NCBI GenBank assembly: GCA_024641505.1
Contig: JAHECY010000001.1
Coordinates: forward strand, 149,142-213,141
Source of the DNA: Gammaproteobacteria bacterium
Lineage (GTDB): Bacteria > Pseudomonadota > Gammaproteobacteria > SG8-11
DNA: 64,000 nt
Direction: 5' to 3'
The notes under the pieces were generated by a model that worked only from the letters and a program-made list of their open reading frames with translations, was not told the origin of the DNA and did not search any database. Shown in pieces: positions 58,262-64,000 of the stretch. The position numbers and the translations under genes are program-made. Positions within the stretch are counted from its first letter, which is position 1. Each line of letters opens with the position of its first letter.

Positions 58262-59536
58262 ATGGCAAACGAAGTCTGTTTCAGCACCATTGACAAAAAA
58301 ATACCCTGGTCCCTGCAAACCTATCGAGAGCAGGGCGGGTATGACGTCTGGCAGCGTGTGCTAAAGCAAAAAACAAAGCCGGATGAAATTATAGCCGAGG
58401 TAAAGGCTTCCAATTTACGGGGCCGGGGTGGTGCTGGCTTCCCCACGGGTCTGAAATGGAGCTTCATGCCACGCAGCGCGCCCGGGCAGAAGTTCGTGGT
58501 ATGCAATTCAGATGAAGGTGAACCGGGCACGTGTAAAGACCGCGACATCTTACGTTTCAATCCGCACGCCATTATCGAAGGCATGGCAATCGCCGGTTAT
58601 ACCCTGGGTGCCACGCTTGGTTACAACTATATTCGCGGGGAATTCTGGGAGCCTTACGAAAGGTTCGAGGCGGCCCTGGCGGAAGCCAGAGCGGCGGGCT
58701 TATTGGGCAGGAATATTCTAGGCAGCGGCGTCGACTTCGAATTGCACTCACATCTCGGTGGCGGTGCCTATATCTGTGGTGAAGAAACCGCGTTATTGGA
58801 ATCCATTGAGGGCAAAAAGGGTCAACCGCGATTCAAGCCCCCTTTTCCCGCCAGCTACGGGTTGTTTGGACGTCCGACAACAATCAACAATACGGAATCT
58901 TTCGCATCAATTCCCTATATCCTGCGCAATGGCGGGCCCTGGTTTGCGAAGCTGGGTAAGCCCAATAACGGTGGAACCAAGCTGTTCTCCGTTTCCGGCC
59001 ACGTCAATAAGCCGGGAAATTTTGAGGTCGCCATGGGAACACCTTTCTCTGAACTGCTGGCGCTGGCGGGTGGCGTGCGGGACGGTCATAAATTGAAAGC
59101 GGTAATTCCCGGCGGTTCGTCAACGCCGGTGATGCCTGCCGATGTGATCATGGACTGCACCATGGACTATGACTCCCTGGCCAAAGCCGGTTCCATGCTG
59201 GGCGCGGGTTCGGTCATCGTAATGGATGATTCCACCTGCATGGTCAGGGCGCTGGCGCGCATGTCCCATTTTTATTACGAAGAATCATGCGGTCAATGCA
59301 CGCCGTGCCGCGAGGGCACCGGCTGGTTGGCGCGGGTGATTCACCGTATCGAGCACGGCCACGGTAAGAACGAAGATCTGGATTTGCTGGACGATGTCGC
59401 CGACAAGATCCAGGGACGTACGATTTGTGGTCTTGGAGATGCTGCTGCCATGCCGGTAGCCAGCTTCATAAAACATTTCAGAGCAGAATTTCAGTATCAT
59501 ATCGATCACAAGAAATGCATGGTCGGTGGTGTATGA
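58262..59536 (+). CDS. nuoF: NADH-quinone oxidoreductase subunit F
   Basis: NADH-binding flavoprotein (51 kDa type) with FMN and a 4Fe-4S cluster (N3). 424 residues from ATG 58262, 4 bp after the nuoE stop. Seen: [15 protein letters not shown] (NADH site), [37 protein letters not shown] (FMN) and [15 protein letters not shown] (cluster cysteines). Confidence 0.97.
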   Translation: MANEVCFSTIDKKIPWSLQTYREQGGYDVWQRVLKQKTKPDEIIAEVKASNLRGRGGAGFPTGLKWSFMPRSAPGQKFVVCNSDEGEPGTCKDRDILRFNPHAIIEGMAIAGYTLGATLGYNYIRGEFWEPYERFEAALAEARAAGLLGRNILGSGVDFELHSHLGGGAYICGEETALLESIEGKKGQPRFKPPFPASYGLFGRPTTINNTESFASIPYILRNGGPWFAKLGKPNNGGTKLFSVSGHVNKPGNFEVAMGTPFSELLALAGGVRDGHKLKAVIPGGSSTPVMPADVIMDCTMDYDSLAKAGSMLGAGSVIVMDDSTCMVRALARMSHFYYEESCGQCTPCREGTGWLARVIHRIEHGHGKNEDLDLLDDVADKIQGRTICGLGDAAAMPVASFIKHFRAEFQYHIDHKKCMVGGV

Positions 59537-59564
59537 CGCAAGAACAGCGCTAGGACGTTACGCA

Positions 59565-61934
59565 ATGGTTACGATTGAAATCGACGGTATCGAACTGAAA
59601 GTCAACAACGGCTCCATGCTTATAGAAGCTGCCGATGAAGCGGGCATTCGCATCCCCCGTTTCTGCTATCACAAGAAACTATCCATCGCCGCAAACTGCC
59701 GTATGTGTCTGGTGGAGGTGGAAAAGGCCGCCAAGCCGTTGCCAGCGTGCGCGACACCGGTTACCGAAGGCATGAAGGTCCATACCCGGTCGCCCAAAGC
59801 GCTGGCGGCGCAGAAAAGCGTTATGGAATTTCTGCTGATCAATCATCCACTGGATTGCCCGATCTGTGACCAGGGCGGGGAATGCGAGTTGCAGGATGTG
59901 GCCATGGGTTACGGCGGCGACGTGTCGAAATATGCGGAAAAGAAACGAGTTGTACGTGAAAAAGATATCGGGCCGCTGATCGCTACCGACATGACACGGT
60001 GCATTCATTGCACACGTTGCGTGCGTTTTGGCGATGAAATTGCGGGACTGCGCGAGCTTGGCGCCACCGGCCGAGGTGAGCATATGGAAATTGGCACTTA
60101 TATCAGCAAGGCCGTCAGCTCCGAAATGTCCGGCAATGTGATTGACGTGTGCCCGGTCGGCGCCTTGACTTCCAAGCCCTTTCGTTACTCCGCGCGTGCC
60201 TGGGAAATGCGTCAATATGAAAGTATCGCACCCCATGATTGTATCGGTTCGAATATCTATCTGCATACGCGTCGCGGCAGAGTGATGCGTGTCGTACCCA
60301 GGGAAAATGAAGCGGTAAACGAAACCTGGATTTCCGATCGCGATCGTTACAGTTATGAAGGCCTGTATAGTGCTGACCGGCTAACCGTGCCGATGATGAA
60401 TGTTGACGGCGAATGGCGCGAAACAGAGTGGGATACCGCTCTGGAAGCCGCGGTCTCCGGATTGAAGGATGTTGTGGACCATTCCGGTGCGCCCCAGCTC
60501 GGGGCTTTGATCGGGCCTAGTACCACGCTTGAGGAAATGTATCAGGTGCAAAAGATACTGCGCGGTCTGGGCAGTGATAATATAGAGCATCGGTTACGCC
60601 AGCGTGACTTCTCGGATCAAGATGCGGCGCCAGCGTTTCCCTGGTTGGGGACCCCTCTGGCTGCGCTTGAAACAGCGAACGCGATTCTGCTGGTGGGTTC
60701 CGATATTCGCCGTGAACAACCTATTGCCGGTCACCGGGTGCGTAAGGCGCATGTCGCCGGTGCTGCGGTATTTGCCGTAAATCCGGTGGATTATGACTTC
60801 AACTTTGCCTTGGAGCATAAGTTAGTCGTCGATCCAAGGCGGATGACAAGCGCCCTCGCGGCCATCGCCCGGCACCTGGTAACAATTACCGGTGCCACCA
60901 ATCCTGCTGGACTGGATAAATTGGTGCAATCTCCGGAATATGATACGGCAGCGCGTGCCATTGCCGAACGATTACGCCAGGCTGGACGCAGTACCCTATT
61001 GTTGGGCGCCAGCGCGATCAATCACCAGAATTTTGCCGCAATTCGCATGCTATCCGCGCTTATCGCGGAACTCAGTGGCAGCACGTTGGGATATTTGTCC
61101 GATGGCGCTAATGGCAGCGGTGCCTGGATCGCAGGCGCGGTGCCACATCGCGGGCCCGGCGCGCAAGCGGTACAGACAAGCGGGAAGAATCTGGCGCAAA
61201 TGCAGGGCAGCGGCATGGCCGGGATGCTGTTGGTGAATTGTGAACCCGATCTGGATCTGGCCGAGCCGCAGTCGACGATGCAAATGCTTAAAAAGGCGGA
61301 ATTTGTCGTCGCACTCTCCAGTTACAAGTCTCCAGCATTGCTGAACAGCGCCAGCGTGTTGCTGCCGATTACGCCATTCAGTGAAATGCCGGGCACCTTT
61401 GTCAATGCGGAAGGGCGCTGGCAGAGTTTCGAGCCCGCGGTCGCGCCGATGGGAGAAGCTCGACCAGGCTGGAAGATTTTACGTGTCATGGGTAATTTGT
61501 TCGATCTCAGTGGTTTCGACTATATGTCGGCCGTGGAAATCCGTGACGAGTTGCAGAAGCTTGTCGGTGACGTCGCCAAGGATAATTCTCTCGCCTGGCG
61601 TGCGCCGGAAGCCGGGCAGATAGACGGCGGCACGTTAGTGTCCATCAGCGATATACCCATTTATTCAGTCGATGCCCTGGTGCGGCGCGCGCCTGCTTTG
61701 CAGAAGGCGCAGAAGTTGTTGGGACCGGGATTCCGCATCAGCGCGGCCCTGGCGCGTAAAATTGGTCTCAAGGACAGCCAGGAAGTGAAAGTAAAACAGG
61801 GTGACAGGGAAGCGCGCATCGCGGTGGAAATTGATGACCGGGTGCCGGAGAGTTGTGTATGGATACACGCGGATATATCAGATGCCAGTAAGCTGGGCGC
61901 AGGTTATGCGCCGATCGTACTGGAAAAAGCCTAA
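59565..61934 (+). CDS. nuoG: NADH-quinone oxidoreductase subunit G
   Basis: 75 kDa-type iron-sulfur subunit. 789 residues from ATG 59565, with AGGA upstream; the upstream frame from 59526 overlaps nuoF and is unlike the family. The N-terminal ferredoxin-like part has CYHKKLSIAANCRMCLVEVE, the His/Cys ligand region HPLDCPICDQGGECELQD and CIHCTRCVRFGDEIAG. A molybdopterin-oxidoreductase-like region follows (CIGSNIYLHTRRGRVMRVVP, ILLVGSDIRREQPI), degenerate as in other NuoG. Confidence 0.96.
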   Translation: MVTIEIDGIELKVNNGSMLIEAADEAGIRIPRFCYHKKLSIAANCRMCLVEVEKAAKPLPACATPVTEGMKVHTRSPKALAAQKSVMEFLLINHPLDCPICDQGGECELQDVAMGYGGDVSKYAEKKRVVREKDIGPLIATDMTRCIHCTRCVRFGDEIAGLRELGATGRGEHMEIGTYISKAVSSEMSGNVIDVCPVGALTSKPFRYSARAWEMRQYESIAPHDCIGSNIYLHTRRGRVMRVVPRENEAVNETWISDRDRYSYEGLYSADRLTVPMMNVDGEWRETEWDTALEAAVSGLKDVVDHSGAPQLGALIGPSTTLEEMYQVQKILRGLGSDNIEHRLRQRDFSDQDAAPAFPWLGTPLAALETANAILLVGSDIRREQPIAGHRVRKAHVAGAAVFAVNPVDYDFNFALEHKLVVDPRRMTSALAAIARHLVTITGATNPAGLDKLVQSPEYDTAARAIAERLRQAGRSTLLLGASAINHQNFAAIRMLSALIAELSGSTLGYLSDGANGSGAWIAGAVPHRGPGAQAVQTSGKNLAQMQGSGMAGMLLVNCEPDLDLAEPQSTMQMLKKAEFVVALSSYKSPALLNSASVLLPITPFSEMPGTFVNAEGRWQSFEPAVAPMGEARPGWKILRVMGNLFDLSGFDYMSAVEIRDELQKLVGDVAKDNSLAWRAPEAGQIDGGTLVSISDIPIYSVDALVRRAPALQKAQKLLGPGFRISAALARKIGLKDSQEVKVKQGDREARIAVEIDDRVPESCVWIHADISDASKLGAGYAPIVLEKA

Positions 61935-61952
61935 TAAGAACGAGACGGGTTT

Positions 61953-63026
61953 ATGTTAGAAGCAGCCTTGGCAGTCTGGGACAGTATCCCGGTAATGATT
62001 CAAACGGTGACCGTGCTGGTAATTGAGGTCGTGGCGTTGGTGATCCCTATCATGTTGAGTGTCGCCTACTTAACATTGGCGGAACGCAAGGTGATCGGTT
62101 ATGCGCAGGTGCGCATCGGTCCCAACCGCGTGGGACCGTATGGCCTTGGGCAGCCGATCGCCGATGGCCTCAAGCTGGTCATGAAGGAGATAATTCTACC
62201 CACCAAAGCCAACAAGTTTTTGTTCGTGTTGGCGCCGATCCTCTCGTTAGGACCGGCATTGGCGGCGTGGGCCGTGGTGCCGCTTTATGATGGTATCGCA
62301 GTAGCCAATATCGACGCAGGTCTGCTTTACATCCTGGCGATGACTTCTGTGGGCGTGTATGGCGTGATCATTGCGGGCTGGGCCTCGAATTCCAAATACG
62401 CCTTTCTTGGTGCGCTGCGTTCCGCGGCACAAATCGTCTCCTATGAGATCGCGATGGGTTTCGCGCTAGTGGGTGTGTTACTCGCGGCCGGCAGTCTGAA
62501 CCTGCAGACAATCGTCAATGCGCAAAATGGCGGCGTACTCCATTGGTACTTTTTGCCGTTGTTACCGTTGTTCATGGTTTATTTTATTTCGGGTGTTGCG
62601 GAGACAAATCGCGCTCCGTTTGATGTCGCGGAAGGCGAGTCCGAGATTGTTGCCGGATTCCATGTGGAGTATTCCGGTATCGCTTTCGGCGTCTTCTTCC
62701 TTGCTGAATACGCCAATATGATCCTGATTTCTGTGCTGACTGCAGTGTTGTTTTGCGGTGGTTGGTTGTCGCCGCTTCAGGGCGTAGTGCCGGACACGGT
62801 GTTCGATATTCCCGTGCTTGGTCATTTACTGGGGCATGGCCCGCATTGGTTGTTGGCGAAAACATCTTTTTTTCTGTTCCTATTTTTGTGGTTCCGGGCG
62901 ACTTTTCCCCGCTATCGCTATGATCAGATTATGCGTCTCGGATGGAAGGTCTTCATTCCGATCACAATCGTCTGGCTGTTGGTGGTGGGGTTGATGGTGG
63001 TGACAGGATTTGGTCCGTGGTGGTAA
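61953..63026 (+). CDS. nuoH: NADH-quinone oxidoreductase subunit H
   Basis: Membrane subunit linking the quinone site to the proton pumps. 357 residues, eight membrane segments. Seen: [20 protein letters not shown] and [19 protein letters not shown], and the loop [20 protein letters not shown] followed by [10 protein letters not shown]. 18 bp after nuoG. Confidence 0.97.
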   Translation: MLEAALAVWDSIPVMIQTVTVLVIEVVALVIPIMLSVAYLTLAERKVIGYAQVRIGPNRVGPYGLGQPIADGLKLVMKEIILPTKANKFLFVLAPILSLGPALAAWAVVPLYDGIAVANIDAGLLYILAMTSVGVYGVIIAGWASNSKYAFLGALRSAAQIVSYEIAMGFALVGVLLAAGSLNLQTIVNAQNGGVLHWYFLPLLPLFMVYFISGVAETNRAPFDVAEGESEIVAGFHVEYSGIAFGVFFLAEYANMILISVLTAVLFCGGWLSPLQGVVPDTVFDIPVLGHLLGHGPHWLLAKTSFFLFLFLWFRATFPRYRYDQIMRLGWKVFIPITIVWLLVVGLMVVTGFGPWW

Positions 63027-63045
63027 CGCTGACAGGAAGACGCAC

Positions 63046-63534
63046 ATGAATACAGTGACCAATTATTTTAAAAGTTTGTTGTTGATCGAGTTGTTCAAAG
63101 GGCTGGCGCTTACCGGCAAGTATATTTTCGCCAAGAAGATTACCGTGCAGTACCCCGATGAAAAGACTCCCTATTCGCCGCGGTTTCGCGGCCTGCACGC
63201 GTTGCGCCGTTATCCAAATGGTGAAGAGCGCTGTATCGCCTGTAAATTATGTGAAGCGGTATGCCCGGCGCTGGCGATTACCATCGAGGCAGAGCCCCGC
63301 ACGGATGGCAGTCGACGCACCACACGTTACGATATTGATCTTGCCAAATGTATATTTTGCGGATTCTGCGAGGAATCCTGCCCGGTAGACTCCATCGTTG
63401 AAACCAGGGTTTACGAGTATCACGCCGAGCAACGTGGTGATCTGTTGATGACCAAGGAGAAGCTGTTGGCGGTAGGGGATAAGTTTGAACAGCAAATTGC
63501 GGCGGATCGGGCTATGGACGCCCGGTTTCGCTAG
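63046..63534 (+). CDS. nuoI: NADH-quinone oxidoreductase subunit I
   Basis: TYKY-type subunit with two 4Fe-4S clusters (N6a, N6b). 162 residues from ATG 63046 with AGGAAG before it. The two cluster motifs are [16 protein letters not shown] and [16 protein letters not shown], with [18 protein letters not shown] ahead of the first. Confidence 0.97.
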   Translation: MNTVTNYFKSLLLIELFKGLALTGKYIFAKKITVQYPDEKTPYSPRFRGLHALRRYPNGEERCIACKLCEAVCPALAITIEAEPRTDGSRRTTRYDIDLAKCIFCGFCEESCPVDSIVETRVYEYHAEQRGDLLMTKEKLLAVGDKFEQQIAADRAMDARFR

Positions 63535-63562
63535 TCAGTAGCAGCAACAACGGACGGCCGAC

Positions 63563-64000
63563 ATGGGTTCAGAACAAATTATTTTTTACATTTTCGCGGC
63601 GATACTGGTTTTTGCCGGCAGCATGGTGATTACGGTGCGCAATCCAATTTATGCGGCGCTGTTCCTGGTGCTCGCGTTCTTCACCAGCGCATGTTTGTGG
63701 TTGATGCTGGAAGCGGAATTCCTGGCGATTACTTTGGTGCTGGTCTACGTCGGCGCGGTAATGGTGTTGTTCTTGTTTGTGGTAATGATGCTGGATATCA
63801 ATCTGGCTCCCCTGCAGGAAGGGTTTATAAAATATCTCCCGATTGGCGCGCTGGTGGCTTTACTGATCGTTCTGGAAATCGGCATGGTGGTCGGTCCGGA
63901 ATTCGGGTTGGAGAAGATACCGGATCCGGCGGGGCATGCAGCGGATTACAGCAATACCAAGGAATTGGGCAAGGTTTTATACACGGTATATGTTTATCCT
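63563..64000 (+). CDS. nuoJ: NADH-quinone oxidoreductase subunit J (partial)
   Basis: Membrane subunit of complex I. The frame runs from ATG 63563 to the window end, 146 residues, with no stop. Membrane segments at about 5-22, 28-48, 53-75 and 90-111; the conserved LVLVYVGAVMVLFLFVVMML is present, followed by LDINLAPLQEG. The gene continues past the window. Confidence 0.94.
   Translation, partial: MGSEQIIFYIFAAILVFAGSMVITVRNPIYAALFLVLAFFTSACLWLMLEAEFLAITLVLVYVGAVMVLFLFVVMMLDINLAPLQEGFIKYLPIGALVALLIVLEIGMVVGPEFGLEKIPDPAGHAADYSNTKELGKVLYTVYVYP

Overview
The window is a 64 kb piece of a gammaproteobacterial chromosome, most like a motile, respiring lineage outside Enterobacterales. I infer this from the gene order: motCD-parC-parP-cheW chemotaxis genes, ssrA-smpB, ratA-rnfH-bamE-fur, recN-nadK-hrcA-grpE-dnaK-dnaJ-dapB-carA-carB-greA, yhbY/rlmE-ftsH-folP-glmM-tpiA-secG-tRNA-Leu-nuoA onward, with separate nuoC and nuoD. 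The genus cannot be named from the sequence alone. I see no insertion sequence, integrase, phage gene or CRISPR array.

Layout. (1) 1-5209: end of cheA, a polar flagellar motor and chemotaxis operon (motC, motD, ParA-like parC, short CheW-like parP, cheW, DUF2802), then a membrane-anchored pentapeptide-repeat protein. (2) 5217-13089: AmmeMemoRadiSam A and B, acetyl-CoA synthetase, gluQ and dksA (all minus), then a HAD phosphatase, a PLP aminotransferase (plus) and cysZ (minus). (3) 13346-20911: two small secreted proteins and an operon of a 614-residue membrane protein, a MoxR ATPase, a DUF58 protein and a TgpA-type transglutaminase. (4) 21064-23597: a small membrane protein, a beta-propeller glycosidase-like protein, tmRNA and smpB. 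(5) 23766-26795: a sodium-coupled transporter, ratA, rnfH, bamE and fur.

(6) 26963-32593 is the accessory part. In relatives fur and recN are near neighbours; here about 6 kb separates them. It holds an exported protein of unknown family, a DUF6502 protein, a DUF5666 lipoprotein, a 5'-truncated second DUF5666 copy, and two tandem glycine-rich small proteins with near-identical C-termini, strong ribosome binding sites and their own terminator. A perfect CRP-type palindrome and a perfect 8-bp dyad lie upstream of the DUF6502 gene. This is the best candidate for something undescribed.

(7) 32630-51748: recN and nadK (minus), the hrcA-grpE-dnaK-dnaJ chaperone block with a clear sigma-32 promoter before dnaK, dapB, a DUF5610-like gene, carAB-greA behind a leader with a terminator-like hairpin, then yhbY, rlmE, ftsH and folP. 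(8) 51911-64000: glmM, tpiA, secG, tRNA-Leu(GAG), and the complex I operon nuoA-nuoI with nuoJ cut by the window end, driven from a TTGACA promoter just after the tRNA.

Most of the window is ordinary housekeeping DNA. Several genes use TTG or GTG starts (motC, HAD phosphatase, carA, ftsH, folP), and many are coupled by 4-bp or slightly longer overlaps.
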